From the NCBI RefSeq assembly GCF_042242105.1, contig NC_092035.1:11822477-11886476 (forward strand): 64,000 nt of DNA, written 5' to 3'. The translations under genes were made by a program, and so were the position numbers. The DNA is from Pempheris klunzingeri. Its lineage: Eukaryota > Chordata > Actinopteri > Acropomatiformes > Pempheridae. The notes beneath the pieces were generated by a model. It searched no databases. It was not told the DNA's origin and saw only the letters and a list, made by a program, of their open reading frames with translations. This document shows positions 52,194 through 63,463 of the stretch, piece after piece (position 1 is the stretch's first letter; the number at the start of each line of letters is the position of its first letter).

Positions 52194-52665
52194 TTTCTCT
52201 TGTCTTTTGCAGACAGCAGAGGGCGCTGTCTCTGGACTTCACAACAAAAGTTTTTCATGGTCCTATTCAGTGTTTGCATCCATTACTGACAAGCCTATGC
52301 TGTTCTCTGCTGGACTACACTGACATACAAAGCACATGAAGCTAACATTACACACACTCAACCTCCAACTATGCCAAACGACAAACAGGCCTTTTCAGTC
52401 AGTATCAATGAGAAACTGACACATTTGGTGCCCTTAATAGTCAAACATTAAACAAAAGTAACCACACTCTCCTCCTTTTTGGGGAACACATTTGTTGTTT
52501 TAACGATATCCTTGTTTTCTCCTACACTCTCAAAATAACAGCCCCAGCCTCCTCACTGTAAAAGGGACCAATTTAGCAACTTTAACAAAAGACCTATTAC
52601 TGAAGAGTGCTGTCCCAAACTACAGGTCAGCATCTATAAAAAGCCTCTTTGTGAGTGACACTCTC
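52194..52665 (+). repeat. Long spacer L48
   Basis: No difference from L1 noticed. Confidence 0.9.
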
Positions 52666-52785
52666 GCTTACGGCCATACCACCCTGAACAAGCCCGATCT
52701 CGTCCGATCTCGGAAGCCAAGCAGGGTTGGGCCTAGTTAGTACTTGCATGGGAGACCGCCTGGGAATACCAGGTGCTGTAAGCTT
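52666..52785 (+). rRNA. 5S rRNA gene 140 (alpha, C63T, G70A)
   Basis: Copy of gene 125 with the same two internal-promoter changes. -10 T, opens three-gene cluster 48. M5 follows. Confidence 0.94.
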
Positions 52786-52939
52786 TTTCTCTTCTCTTTT
52801 GCAGACAGCAGAAGGTGCTGCTGCTTCACAGGAGACGGACAAGACGTTTGACCTTTGAACTCCTGTTTTGGTGAAGTTCATTCACTGCTTTTTCTACAGG
52901 TCAGCATCTATAAAAAGCCTCTTTGTGAGGGACACTCTC

Positions 52940-53059
52940 GCTTACGGCCATACCACCCTGAACAAGCCCGATCTCGTCCGATCTCGGAAGCCAAGCAGGG
53001 TCGGGCCTGGTTAGTACTTGCATGGGAGACCGCCTGGGAATACCAGGTGCTGTAAGCTT
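52940..53059 (+). rRNA. 5S rRNA gene 141 (alpha)
   Basis: Alpha, -10 G, gene 2 of 3 in cluster 48. S follows. Confidence 0.96.
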
Positions 53060-53200
53060 TTGCAGACAGCAGAAGGTGCTGCTGCTTCACAGGAGACGGA
53101 CAAGACGTTTGACCTTTGAACTCCTGTTTTGGTGAAGTTCATTCACTGCTTTTTCTACAGGTCAGCATCTATAAAAAGCCTCTTTGTGAGTGACACTCTC

Positions 53201-53320
53201 GCTTACGGCCACACCACCCTGAACAAGCCCGATCTCGTCCGATCTCGGAAGCCAAACAGGGTCGGGCCTGGTTAGTACTTGGATGGGAGACCGCCTGGGA
53301 ATACCAGGTGCTGTAAGCTT
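53201..53320 (+). rRNA. 5S rRNA gene 142 (beta)
   Basis: Beta, -10 T, closes cluster 48. Confidence 0.96.
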
Positions 53321-53792
53321 TTTCTCTTGTCTTTTGCAGACAGCAGAGGGCGCTGTCTCTGGACTTCACAACAAAAGTTTTTCATGGTCCTATTCAGTGT
53401 TTGCATCCATTACTGACAAGCCTATGCTGTTCTCTGCTGGACTACACTGACATACAAAGCACATGAAGCTAACATTACACACACTCAACCTCCAACTATG
53501 CCAAACGACAAACAGGCCTTTTCAGTCAGTATCAATGAGAAACTGACACATTTGGTGCCCTTAATAGTCAAACATTAAACAAAAGTAACCACACTCTCCT
53601 CCTTTTTGGGGAACACATTTGTTGTTTTAACGATATCCTTGTTTTCTCCTACACTCTCAAAATAACAGCCCCAGCCTCCTCACTGTAAAAGGGACCAATT
53701 TAGCAACTTTAACAAAAGACCTATTACTGAAGAGTGCTGTCCCAAACTACAGGTCAGCATCTATAAAAAGCCTCTTTGTGAGTGACACTCTC
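53321..53792 (+). repeat. Long spacer L49
   Basis: No difference from L1 noticed. Confidence 0.9.
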
Positions 53793-53912
53793 GCTTACGG
53801 CCATACCACCCTGAACAAGCCCGATCTCGTCCGATCTCGGAAGCCAAGCAGGGTCGGGCCTGGTTAGTACTTGCATGGGAGACCGCCTGGGAATACCAGG
53901 TGCTGTAAGCTT
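53793..53912 (+). rRNA. 5S rRNA gene 143 (alpha)
   Basis: Alpha, -10 T, opens two-gene cluster 49. S follows. Confidence 0.96.
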
Positions 53913-54053
53913 TTGCAGACAGCAGAAGGTGCTGCTGCTTCACAGGAGACGGACAAGACGTTTGACCTTTGAACTCCTGTTTTGGTGAAGTTCATTCACT
54001 GCTTTTTCTACAGGTCAGCATCTATAAAAAGCCTCTTTGTGAGTGACACTCTC

Positions 54054-54173
54054 GCTTACGGCCACACCACCCTGAACAAGCCCGATCTCGTCCGATCTCG
54101 GAAGCCAAACAGGGTCGGGCCTGGTTAGTACTTGGATGGGAGACCGCCTGGGAATACCAGGTGCTGTAAGCTT
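54054..54173 (+). rRNA. 5S rRNA gene 144 (beta)
   Basis: Beta, -10 T, closes cluster 49. Confidence 0.96.
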
Positions 54174-54645
54174 TTTCTCTTGTCTTTTGCAGACAGCAGA
54201 GGGCGCTGTCTCTGGACTTCACAACAAAAGTTTTTCATGGTCCTATTCAGTGTTTGCATCCATTACTGACAAGCCTATGCTGTTCTCTGCTGGACTACAC
54301 TGACATACAAAGCACATGAAGCTAACATTACACACACTCAACCTCCAACTATGCCAAACGACAAACAGGCCTTTTCAGTCAGTATCAATGAGAAACTGAC
54401 ACATTTGGTGCCCTTAATAGTCAAACATTAAACAAAAGTAACCACACTCTCCTCCTTTTTGGGGAACACATTTGTTGTTTTAACGATATCCTTGTTTTCT
54501 CCTACACTCTCAAAATAACAGCCCCAGCCTCCTCACTGTAAAAGGGACCAATTTAGCAACTTTAACAAAAGACCTATTACTGAAGAGTGCTGTCCCAAAC
54601 TACAGGTCAGCATCTATAAAAAGCCTCTTTGTGAGTGACACTCTC
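54174..54645 (+). repeat. Long spacer L50
   Basis: No difference from L1 noticed. Confidence 0.9.
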
Positions 54646-54765
54646 GCTTACGGCCATACCACCCTGAACAAGCCCGATCTCGTCCGATCTCGGAAGCCAA
54701 GCAGGGTCGGGCCTGGTTAGTACTTGCATGGGAGACCGCCTGGGAATACCAGGTGCTGTAAGCTT
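54646..54765 (+). rRNA. 5S rRNA gene 145 (alpha)
   Basis: Alpha, -10 T, opens three-gene cluster 50. M5 follows. Confidence 0.96.
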
Positions 54766-54919
54766 TTTCTCTTCTCTTTTGCAGACAGCAGAAGGTGCTG
54801 CTGCTTCACAGGAGACGGACAAGACGTTTGACCTTTGAACTCCTGTTTTGGTGAAGTTCATTCACTGCTTTTTCTACAGGTCAGCATCTATAAAAAGCCT
54901 CTTTGTGAGGGACACTCTC

Positions 54920-55039
54920 GCTTACGGCCATACCACCCTGAACAAGCCCGATCTCGTCCGATCTCGGAAGCCAAGCAGGGTCGGGCCTGGTTAGTACTTG
55001 CATGGGAGACCGCCTGGGAATACCAGGTGCTGTAAGCTT
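54920..55039 (+). rRNA. 5S rRNA gene 146 (alpha)
   Basis: Alpha, -10 G, gene 2 of 3 in cluster 50. M3 follows. Confidence 0.96.
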
Positions 55040-55193
55040 TGTCTCTTCTCTTTTGCAGACAGCAGAAGGTGCTGCTGCTTCACAGGAGACGGACAAGACG
55101 TTTGACCTTTGAACTCCTGTTTTGGTGAAGTTCATTCACTGCTTTTTCTACAGGTCAGCATCTATAAAAAGCCTCTTTGTGAGGGACACTCTC

Positions 55194-55313
55194 GCTTACG
55201 GCCACACCACCCTGAACAAGCCCGATCTCGTCCGATCTCGGAAGCCAAACAGGGTCGGGCCTGGTTAGTACTTGGATGGGAGACCGCCTGGGAATACCAG
55301 GTGCTGTAAGCTT
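55194..55313 (+). rRNA. 5S rRNA gene 147 (beta)
   Basis: Beta, -10 G, closes cluster 50. Confidence 0.96.
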
Positions 55314-55785
55314 TTTCTCTTGTCTTTTGCAGACAGCAGAGGGCGCTGTCTCTGGACTTCACAACAAAAGTTTTTCATGGTCCTATTCAGTGTTTGCATC
55401 CATTACTGACAAGCCTATGCTGTTCTCTGCTGGACTACACTGACATACAAAGCACATGAAGCTAACATTACACACACTCAACCTCCAACTATGCCAAACG
55501 ACAAACAGGCCTTTTCAGTCAGTATCAATGAGAAACTGACACATTTGGTGCCCTTAATAGTCAAACATTAAACAAAAGTAACCACACTCTCCTCCTTTTT
55601 GGGGAACACATTTGTTGTTTTAACGATATCCTTGTTTTCTCCTACACTCTCAAAATAACAGCCCCAGCCTCCTCACTGTAAAAGGGACCAATTTAGCAAC
55701 TTTAACAAAAGACCTATTACTGAAGAGTGCTGTCCCAAACTACAGGTCAGCATCTATAAAAAGCCTCTTTGTGAGTGACACTCTC
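55314..55785 (+). repeat. Long spacer L51
   Basis: No difference from L1 noticed. Confidence 0.9.
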
Positions 55786-55905
55786 GCTTACGGCCATACC
55801 ACCCTGAACAAGCCCGATCTCGTCCGATCTCGGAAGCCAAGCAGGGTCGGGCCTGGTTAGTACTTGCATGGGAGACCGCCTGGGAATACCAGGTGCTGTA
55901 AGCTT
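55786..55905 (+). rRNA. 5S rRNA gene 148 (alpha)
   Basis: Alpha, -10 T, opens two-gene cluster 51. S follows. Confidence 0.96.
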
Positions 55906-56046
55906 TTGCAGACAGCAGAAGGTGCTGCTGCTTCACAGGAGACGGACAAGACGTTTGACCTTTGAACTCCTGTTTTGGTGAAGTTCATTCACTGCTTTTT
56001 CTACAGGTCAGCATCTATAAAAAGCCTCTTTGTGAGTGACACTCTC

Positions 56047-56166
56047 GCTTACGGCCACACCACCCTGAACAAGCCCGATCTCGTCCGATCTCGGAAGCCA
56101 AACAGGGTCGGGCCTGGTTAGTACTTGGATGGGAGACCGCCTGGGAATACCAGGTGCTGTAAGCTT
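56047..56166 (+). rRNA. 5S rRNA gene 149 (beta)
   Basis: Beta, -10 T, closes cluster 51. Confidence 0.96.
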
Positions 56167-56638
56167 TTTCTCTTGTCTTTTGCAGACAGCAGAGGGCGCT
56201 GTCTCTGGACTTCACAACAAAAGTTTTTCATGGTCCTATTCAGTGTTTGCATCCATTACTGACAAGCCTATGCTGTTCTCTGCTGGACTACACTGACATA
56301 CAAAGCACATGAAGCTAACATTACACACACTCAACCTCCAACTATGCCAAACGACAAACAGGCCTTTTCAGTCAGTATCAATGAGAAACTGACACATTTG
56401 GTGCCCTTAATAGTCAAACATTAAACAAAAGTAACCACACTCTCCTCCTTTTTGGGGAACACATTTGTTGTTTTAACGATATCCTTGTTTTCTCCTACAC
56501 TCTCAAAATAACAGCCCCAGCCTCCTCACTGTAAAAGGGACCAATTTAGCAACTTTAACAAAAGACCTATTACTGAAGAGTGCTGTCCCAAACTACAGGT
56601 CAGCATCTATAAAAAGCCTCTTTGTGAGTGACACTCTC
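56167..56638 (+). repeat. Long spacer L52
   Basis: No difference from L1 noticed. Confidence 0.9.
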
Positions 56639-56758
56639 GCTTACGGCCATACCACCCTGAACAAGCCCGATCTCGTCCGATCTCGGAAGCCAAGCAGGGT
56701 CGGGCCTGGTTAGTACTTGCATGGGAGACCGCCTGGGAATACCAGGTGCTGTAAGCTT
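56639..56758 (+). rRNA. 5S rRNA gene 150 (alpha)
   Basis: Alpha, -10 T, opens two-gene cluster 52. S follows. Confidence 0.96.
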
Positions 56759-56899
56759 TTGCAGACAGCAGAAGGTGCTGCTGCTTCACAGGAGACGGAC
56801 AAGACGTTTGACCTTTGAACTCCTGTTTTGGTGAAGTTCATTCACTGCTTTTTCTACAGGTCAGCATCTATAAAAAGCCTCTTTGTGAGTGACACTCTC

Positions 56900-57019
56900 G
56901 CTTACGGCCACACCACCCTGAACAAGCCCGATCTCGTCCGATCTCGGAAGCCAAACAGGGTCGGGCCTGGTTAGTACTTGGATGGGAGACCGCCTGGGAA
57001 TACCAGGTGCTGTAAGCTT
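56900..57019 (+). rRNA. 5S rRNA gene 151 (beta)
   Basis: Beta, -10 T, closes cluster 52. Confidence 0.96.
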
Positions 57020-57491
57020 TTTCACTTGTCTTTTGCAGACAGCAGAGGGCGCTGTCTCTGGACTTCACAACAAAAGTTTTTCATGGTCCTATTCAGTGTT
57101 TGCATCCATTACTGACAAGCCTATGCTGTTCTCTGCTGGACTACACTGACATACAAAGCACATGAAGCTAACATTACACACACTCAACCTCCAACTATGC
57201 CAAACGACAAACAGGCCTTTTCAGTCAGTATCAATGAGAAACTGACACATTTGGTGCCCTTAATAGTCAAACATTAAACAAAAGTAACCACACTCTCCTC
57301 CTTTTTGGGGAACACATTTGTTGTTTTAACGATATCCTTGTTTTCTCCTACACTCTCAAAATAACAGCCCCAGCCTCCTCACTGTAAAAGGGACCAATTT
57401 AGCAACTTTAACAAAAGACCTATTACTGAAGAGTGCTGTCCCAAACTACAGGTCAGCATCTATAAAAAGCCTCTTTGTGAGTGACACTCTC
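57020..57491 (+). repeat. Long spacer L53 (variant)
   Basis: T-to-A at 57024, the duplicate of 51071. Confidence 0.9.
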
Positions 57492-57611
57492 GCTTACGGC
57501 CATACCACCCTGAACAAGCCCGATCTCGTCCGATCTCGGAAGCCAAGCAGGGTCGGGCCTGGTTAGTACTTGCATGGGAGACCGCCTGGGAATACCAGGT
57601 GCTGTAAGCTT
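57492..57611 (+). rRNA. 5S rRNA gene 152 (alpha)
   Basis: Alpha, -10 T, opens three-gene cluster 53. M5 follows. Confidence 0.96.
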
Positions 57612-57765
57612 TTTCTCTTCTCTTTTGCAGACAGCAGAAGGTGCTGCTGCTTCACAGGAGACGGACAAGACGTTTGACCTTTGAACTCCTGTTTTGGTGA
57701 AGTTCATTCACTGCTTTTTCTACAGGTCAGCATCTATAAAAAGCCTCTTTGTGAGGGACACTCTC

Positions 57766-57885
57766 GCTTACGGCCATACCACCCTGAACAAGCCCGATCT
57801 CGTCCGATCTCGGAAGCCAAGCAGGGTCGGGCCTGGTTAGTACTTGCATGGGAGACCGCCTGGGAATACCAGGTGCTGTAAGCTT
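57766..57885 (+). rRNA. 5S rRNA gene 153 (alpha)
   Basis: Alpha, -10 G, gene 2 of 3 in cluster 53. S follows. Confidence 0.96.
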
Positions 57886-58026
57886 TTGCAGACAGCAGAA
57901 GGTGCTGCTGCTTCACAGGAGACGGACAAGACGTTTGACCTTTGAACTCCTGTTTTGGTGAAGTTCATTCACTGCTTTTTCTACAGGTCAGCATCTATAA
58001 AAAGCCTCTTTGTGAGTGACACTCTC

Positions 58027-58146
58027 GCTTACGGCCACACCACCCTGAACAAGCCCGATCTCGTCCGATCTCGGAAGCCAAACAGGGTCGGGCCTGGTTA
58101 GTACTTGGATGGGAGACCGCCTGGGAATACCAGGTGCTGTAAGCTT
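58027..58146 (+). rRNA. 5S rRNA gene 154 (beta)
   Basis: Beta, -10 T, closes cluster 53. Confidence 0.96.
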
Positions 58147-58618
58147 TTTCTCTTGTCTTTTGCAGACAGCAGAGGGCGCTGTCTCTGGACTTCACAACAA
58201 AAGTTTTTCATGGTCCTATTCAGTGTTTGCATCCATTACTGACAAGCCTATGCTGTTCTCTGCTGGACTACACTGACATACAAAGCACATGAAGCTAACA
58301 TTACACACACTCAACCTCCAACTATGCCAAACGACAAACAGGCCTTTTCAGTCAGTATCAATGAGAAACTGACACATTTGGTGCCCTTAATAGTCAAACA
58401 TTAAACAAAAGTAACCACACTCTCCTCCTTTTTGGGGAACACATTTGTTGTTTTAACGATATCCTTGTTTTCTCCTACACTCTCAAAATAACAGCCCCAG
58501 CCTCCTCACTGTAAAAGGGACCAATTTAGCAACTTTAACAAAAGACCTATTACTGAAGAGTGCTGTCCCAAACTACAGGTCAGCATCTATAAAAAGCCTC
58601 TTTGTGAGTGACACTCTC
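58147..58618 (+). repeat. Long spacer L54
   Basis: No difference from L1 noticed. Confidence 0.9.
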
Positions 58619-58738
58619 GCTTACGGCCATACCACCCTGAACAAGCCCGATCTCGTCCGATCTCGGAAGCCAAGCAGGGTCGGGCCTGGTTAGTACTTGC
58701 ATGGGAGACCGCCTGGGAATACCAGGTGCTGTAAGCTT
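58619..58738 (+). rRNA. 5S rRNA gene 155 (alpha)
   Basis: Alpha, -10 T, opens four-gene cluster 54. M5 follows. Confidence 0.96.
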
Positions 58739-58892
58739 TTTCTCTTCTCTTTTGCAGACAGCAGAAGGTGCTGCTGCTTCACAGGAGACGGACAAGACGT
58801 TTGACCTTTGAACTCCTGTTTTGGTGAAGTTCATTCACTGCTTTTTCTACAGGTCAGCATCTATAAAAAGCCTCTTTGTGAGGGACACTCTC

Positions 58893-59012
58893 GCTTACGG
58901 CCATACCACCCTGAACAAGCCCGATCTCGTCCGATCTCGGAAGCCAAGCAGGGTCGGGCCTGGTTAGTACTTGCATGGGAGACCGCCTGGGAATACCAGG
59001 TGCTGTAAGCTT
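58893..59012 (+). rRNA. 5S rRNA gene 156 (alpha)
   Basis: Alpha, -10 G, gene 2 of 4 in cluster 54. S follows. Confidence 0.96.
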
Positions 59013-59153
59013 TTGCAGACAGCAGAAGGTGCTGCTGCTTCACAGGAGACGGACAAGACGTTTGACCTTTGAACTCCTGTTTTGGTGAAGTTCATTCACT
59101 GCTTTTTCTACAGGTCAGCATCTATAAAAAGCCTCTTTGTGAGGGACACTCTC

Positions 59154-59273
59154 GCTTACGGCCATACCACCCTGAACAAGCCCGATCTCGTCCGATCTCG
59201 GAAGCCAAGCAGGGTCGGGCCTGGTTAGTACTTGCATGGGAGACCGCCTGGGAATACCAGGTGCTGTAAGCTT
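59154..59273 (+). rRNA. 5S rRNA gene 157 (alpha)
   Basis: Alpha, -10 G, gene 3 of 4 in cluster 54; it looks like a simple 261-bp duplication of gene 156. S follows. Confidence 0.96.
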
Positions 59274-59414
59274 TTGCAGACAGCAGAAGGTGCTGCTGCT
59301 TCACAGGAGACGGACAAGACGTTTGACCTTTGAACTCCTGTTTTGGTGAAGTTCATTCACTGCTTTTTCTACAGGTCAGCATCTATAAAAAGCCTCTTTG
59401 TGAGTGACACTCTC

Positions 59415-59534
59415 GCTTACGGCCACACCACCCTGAACAAGCCCGATCTCGTCCGATCTCGGAAGCCAAACAGGGTCGGGCCTGGTTAGTACTTGGATGG
59501 GAGACCGCCTGGGAATACCAGGTGCTGTAAGCTT
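59415..59534 (+). rRNA. 5S rRNA gene 158 (beta)
   Basis: Beta, -10 T, closes cluster 54. Confidence 0.96.
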
Positions 59535-60006
59535 TTTCTCTTGTCTTTTGCAGACAGCAGAGGGCGCTGTCTCTGGACTTCACAACAAAAGTTTTTCATG
59601 GTCCTATTCAGTGTTTGCATCCATTACTGACAAGCCTATGCTGTTCTCTGCTGGACTACACTGACATACAAAGCACATGAAGCTAACATTACACACACTC
59701 AACCTCCAACTATGCCAAACGACAAACAGGCCTTTTCAGTCAGTATCAATGAGAAACTGACACATTTGGTGCCCTTAATAGTCAAACATTAAACAAAAGT
59801 AACCACACTCTCCTCCTTTTTGGGGAACACATTTGTTGTTTTAACGATATCCTTGTTTTCTCCTACACTCTCAAAATAACAGCCCCAGCCTCCTCACTGT
59901 AAAAGGGACCAATTTAGCAACTTTAACAAAAGACCTATTACTGAAGAGTGCTGTCCCAAACTACAGGTCAGCATCTATAAAAAGCCTCTTTGTGAGTGAC
60001 ACTCTC
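59535..60006 (+). repeat. Long spacer L55
   Basis: No difference from L1 noticed. Confidence 0.9.
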
Positions 60007-60126
60007 GCTTACGGCCATGCCACCCTGAACAAGCCCGATCTCGTCCGATCTCGGAAGCCAAGCAGGGTCGGGCCTGGTTAGTACTTGCATGGGAGACCGC
60101 CTGGGAATACCAGGTGCTGTAAGCTT
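60007..60126 (+). rRNA. 5S rRNA gene 159 (alpha, A13G)
   Basis: Alpha with A13G (60019) in loop A, -10 T, opens four-gene cluster 55. M5 follows. Confidence 0.95.
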
Positions 60127-60280
60127 TTTCTCTTCTCTTTTGCAGACAGCAGAAGGTGCTGCTGCTTCACAGGAGACGGACAAGACGTTTGACCTTTGAA
60201 CTCCTGTTTTGGTGAAGTTCATTCACTGCTTTTTCTACAGGTCAGCATCTATAAAAAGCCTCTTTGTGAGGGACACTCTC

Positions 60281-60400
60281 GCTTACGGCCATACCACCCT
60301 GAACAAGCCCGATCTCGTCCGATCTCGGAAGCCAAGCAGGGTCGGGCCTGGTTAGTACTTGCATGGGAGACCGCCTGGGAATACCAGGTGCTGTAAGCTT
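60281..60400 (+). rRNA. 5S rRNA gene 160 (alpha)
   Basis: Alpha, -10 G, gene 2 of 4 in cluster 55. S (GCTGAAG) follows. Confidence 0.96.
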
Positions 60401-60541
60401 TTGCAGACAGCAGAAGGTGCTGCTGCTTCACAGGAGACGGACAAGACGTTTGACCTTTGAACTCCTGTTTTGCTGAAGTTCATTCACTGCTTTTTCTACA
60501 GGTCAGCATCTATAAAAAGCCTCTTTGTGAGGGACACTCTC

Positions 60542-60661
60542 GCTTACGGCCATACCACCCTGAACAAGCCCGATCTCGTCCGATCTCGGAAGCCAAGCAG
60601 GGTCGGGCCTGGTTAGTACTTGCATGGGAGACCGCCTGGGAATACCAGGTGCTGTAAGCTT
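60542..60661 (+). rRNA. 5S rRNA gene 161 (alpha)
   Basis: Alpha, -10 G, gene 3 of 4 in cluster 55. M3 follows. Confidence 0.96.
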
Positions 60662-60815
60662 TGTCTCTTCTCTTTTGCAGACAGCAGAAGGTGCTGCTGC
60701 TTCACAGGAGACGGACAAGACGTTTGACCTTTGAACTCCTGTTTTGGTGAAGTTCATTCACTGCTTTTTCTACAGGTCAGCATCTATAAAAAGCCTCTTT
60801 GTGAGTGACACTCTC

Positions 60816-60935
60816 GCTTACGGCCACACCACCCTGAACAAGCCCGATCTCGTCCGATCTCGGAAGCCAAACAGGGTCGGGCCTGGTTAGTACTTGGATG
60901 GGAGACCGCCTGGGAATACCAGGTGCTGTAAGCTT
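60816..60935 (+). rRNA. 5S rRNA gene 162 (beta)
   Basis: Beta, -10 T, closes cluster 55. Confidence 0.96.
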
Positions 60936-61407
60936 TTTCTCTTGTCTTTTGCAGACAGCAGAGGGCGCTGTCTCTGGACTTCACAACAAAAGTTTTTCAT
61001 GGTCCTATTCAGTGTTTGCATCCATTACTGACAAGCCTATGCTGTTCTCTGCTGGACTACACTGACATACAAAGCACATGAAGCTAACATTACACACACT
61101 CAACCTCCAACTATGCCAAACGACAAACAGGCCTTTTCAGTCAGTATCAATGAGAAACTGACACATTTGGTGCCCTTAATAGTCAAACATTAAACAAAAG
61201 TAACCACACTCTCCTCCTTTTTGGGGAACACATTTGTTGTTTTAACGATATCCTTGTTTTCTCCTACACTCTCAAAATAACAGCCCCAGCCTCCTCACTG
61301 TAAAAGGGACCAATTTAGCAACTTTAACAAAAGACCTATTACTGAAGAGTGCTGTCCCAAACTACAGGTCAGCATCTATAAAAAGCCTCTTTGTGAGTGA
61401 CACTCTC
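60936..61407 (+). repeat. Long spacer L56
   Basis: No difference from L1 noticed. Confidence 0.9.
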
Positions 61408-61527
61408 GCTTACGGCCATGCCACCCTGAACAAGCCCGATCTCGTCCGATCTCGGAAGCCAAGCAGGGTCGGGCCTGGTTAGTACTTGCATGGGAGACCG
61501 CCTGGGAATACCAGGTGCTGTAAGCTT
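61408..61527 (+). rRNA. 5S rRNA gene 163 (alpha, A13G)
   Basis: Copy of gene 159 with A13G, -10 T, opens four-gene cluster 56. M5 follows. Confidence 0.95.
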
Positions 61528-61681
61528 TTTCTCTTCTCTTTTGCAGACAGCAGAAGGTGCTGCTGCTTCACAGGAGACGGACAAGACGTTTGACCTTTGA
61601 ACTCCTGTTTTGGTGAAGTTCATTCACTGCTTTTTCTACAGGTCAGCATCTATAAAAAGCCTCTTTGTGAGGGACACTCTC

Positions 61682-61801
61682 GCTTACGGCCATACCACCC
61701 TGAACAAGCCCGATCTCGTCCGATCTCGGAAGCCAAGCAGGGTCGGGCCTGGTTAGTACTTGCATGGGAGACCGCCTGGGAATACCAGGTGCTGTAAGCT
61801 T
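61682..61801 (+). rRNA. 5S rRNA gene 164 (alpha)
   Basis: Alpha, -10 G, gene 2 of 4 in cluster 56. S (GCTGAAG) follows. Confidence 0.96.
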
Positions 61802-61942
61802 TTGCAGACAGCAGAAGGTGCTGCTGCTTCACAGGAGACGGACAAGACGTTTGACCTTTGAACTCCTGTTTTGCTGAAGTTCATTCACTGCTTTTTCTAC
61901 AGGTCAGCATCTATAAAAAGCCTCTTTGTGAGGGACACTCTC

Positions 61943-62062
61943 GCTTACGGCCATACCACCCTGAACAAGCCCGATCTCGTCCGATCTCGGAAGCCAAGCA
62001 GGGTCGGGCCTGGTTAGTACTTGCATGGGAGACCGCCTGGGAATACCAGGTGCTGTAAGCTT
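61943..62062 (+). rRNA. 5S rRNA gene 165 (alpha)
   Basis: Alpha, -10 G, gene 3 of 4 in cluster 56. M3 follows. Confidence 0.96.
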
Positions 62063-62216
62063 TGTCTCTTCTCTTTTGCAGACAGCAGAAGGTGCTGCTG
62101 CTTCACAGGAGACGGACAAGACGTTTGACCTTTGAACTCCTGTTTTGGTGAAGTTCATTCACTGCTTTTTCTACAGGTCAGCATCTATAAAAAGCCTCTT
62201 TGTGAGGGACACTCTC

Positions 62217-62336
62217 GCTTACGGCCACACCACCCTGAACAAGCCCGATCTCGTCTGATCTCGGAAGCCAAACAGGGTCGGGCCTGGTTAGTACTTGGAT
62301 GGGAGACCGCCTGGGAATACCAGGTGCTGTAAGCTT
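62217..62336 (+). rRNA. 5S rRNA gene 166 (beta, C40T)
   Basis: Beta with C40T (62256), the base usual in mammals and Xenopus at this loop C site. -10 G, closes cluster 56. Confidence 0.95.
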
Positions 62337-62808
62337 TTTCTCTTGTCTTTTGCAGACAGCAGAGGGCGCTGTCTCTGGACTTCACAACAAAAGTTTTTCA
62401 TGGTCCTATTCAGTGTTTGCATCCATTACTGACAAGCCTATGCTGTTCTCTGCTGGACTACACTGACATACAAAGCACATGAAGCTAACATTACACACAC
62501 TCAACCTCCAACTATGCCAAACGACAAACAGGCCTTTTCAGTCAGTATCAATGAGAAACTGACACATTTGGTGCCCTTAATAGTCAAACATTAAACAAAA
62601 GTAACCACACTCTCCTCCTTTTTGGGGAACACATTTGTTGTTTTAACGATATCCTTGTTTTCTCCTACACTCTCAAAATAACAGCCCCAGCCTCCTCACT
62701 GTAAAAGGGACCAATTTAGCAACTTTAACAAAAGACCTATTACTGAAGAGTGCTGTCCCAAACTACAGGTCAGCATCTATAAAAAGCCTCTTTGTGAGTG
62801 ACACTCTC
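62337..62808 (+). repeat. Long spacer L57
   Basis: No difference from L1 noticed. Confidence 0.9.
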
Positions 62809-62928
62809 GCTTACGGCCATACCACCCTGAACAAGCCCGATCTCGTCCGATCTCGGAAGCCAAGCAGGGTCGGGCCTGGTTAGTACTTGCATGGGAGACC
62901 GCCTGGGAATACCAGGTGCTGTAAGCTT
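62809..62928 (+). rRNA. 5S rRNA gene 167 (alpha)
   Basis: Alpha, -10 T, opens three-gene cluster 57. M5 follows. Confidence 0.96.
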
Positions 62929-63082
62929 TTTCTCTTCTCTTTTGCAGACAGCAGAAGGTGCTGCTGCTTCACAGGAGACGGACAAGACGTTTGACCTTTG
63001 AACTCCTGTTTTGGTGAAGTTCATTCACTGCTTTTTCTACAGGTCAGCATCTATAAAAAGCCTCTTTGTGAGGGACACTCTC

Positions 63083-63202
63083 GCTTACGGCCATACCACC
63101 CTGAACAAGCCCGATCTCGTCCGATCTCGGAAGCCAAACAGGGTCGGGCCTGGTTAGTACTTGGATGGGAGACCGCCTGGGAATACCAGGTGCTGTAAGC
63201 TT
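63083..63202 (+). rRNA. 5S rRNA gene 168 (mixed T12/A56/G82)
   Basis: The only mixed T12/A56/G82 gene outside the first 17 kb. -10 G, gene 2 of 3 in cluster 57. S follows. Confidence 0.96.
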
Positions 63203-63343
63203 TTGCAGACAGCAGAAGGTGCTGCTGCTTCACAGGAGACGGACAAGACGTTTGACCTTTGAACTCCTGTTTTGGTGAAGTTCATTCACTGCTTTTTCTA
63301 CAGGTCAGCATCTATAAAAAGCCTCTTTGTGAGGGACACTCTC

Positions 63344-63463
63344 GCTTACGGCCACACCACCCTGAACAAGCCCGATCTCGTCCGATCTCGGAAGCCAAAC
63401 AGGGTAGGGCCTGGTTAGTACTTGGATGGGAGACCGCCTGGGAATACCAGGTGCTGTAAGCTT
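63344..63463 (+). rRNA. 5S rRNA gene 169 (beta, C63A)
   Basis: Beta with C63A (63406) in box A, -10 G, closes cluster 57. Confidence 0.95.

Larger units (their letters stand above)
46713..52665 (+). repeat. 5953-bp segmental duplication, copy 1
   Basis: Clusters 42-47 (15 genes) have the same sizes and spacer order as clusters 48-53. Private markers C63T/G70A (gene 125) and T-to-A at 51071 recur exactly 5953 bp later. Confidence 0.92.
52666..58618 (+). repeat. 5953-bp segmental duplication, copy 2
   Basis: Clusters 48-53, directly after copy 1, with the same cluster sizes 3-2-3-2-2-3, the same spacer order and the same private variants. Confidence 0.92.
60007..61407 (+). repeat. 1401-bp unit with A13G, copy 1
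   Basis: Cluster 55 plus L56, repeated at 61408-62808 with the same spacer order and the private A13G in the first gene. Confidence 0.85.
61408..62808 (+). repeat. 1401-bp unit with A13G, copy 2
   Basis: Cluster 56 plus L57. Differs from copy 1 in its closing gene (-10 G and C40T). Confidence 0.85.
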
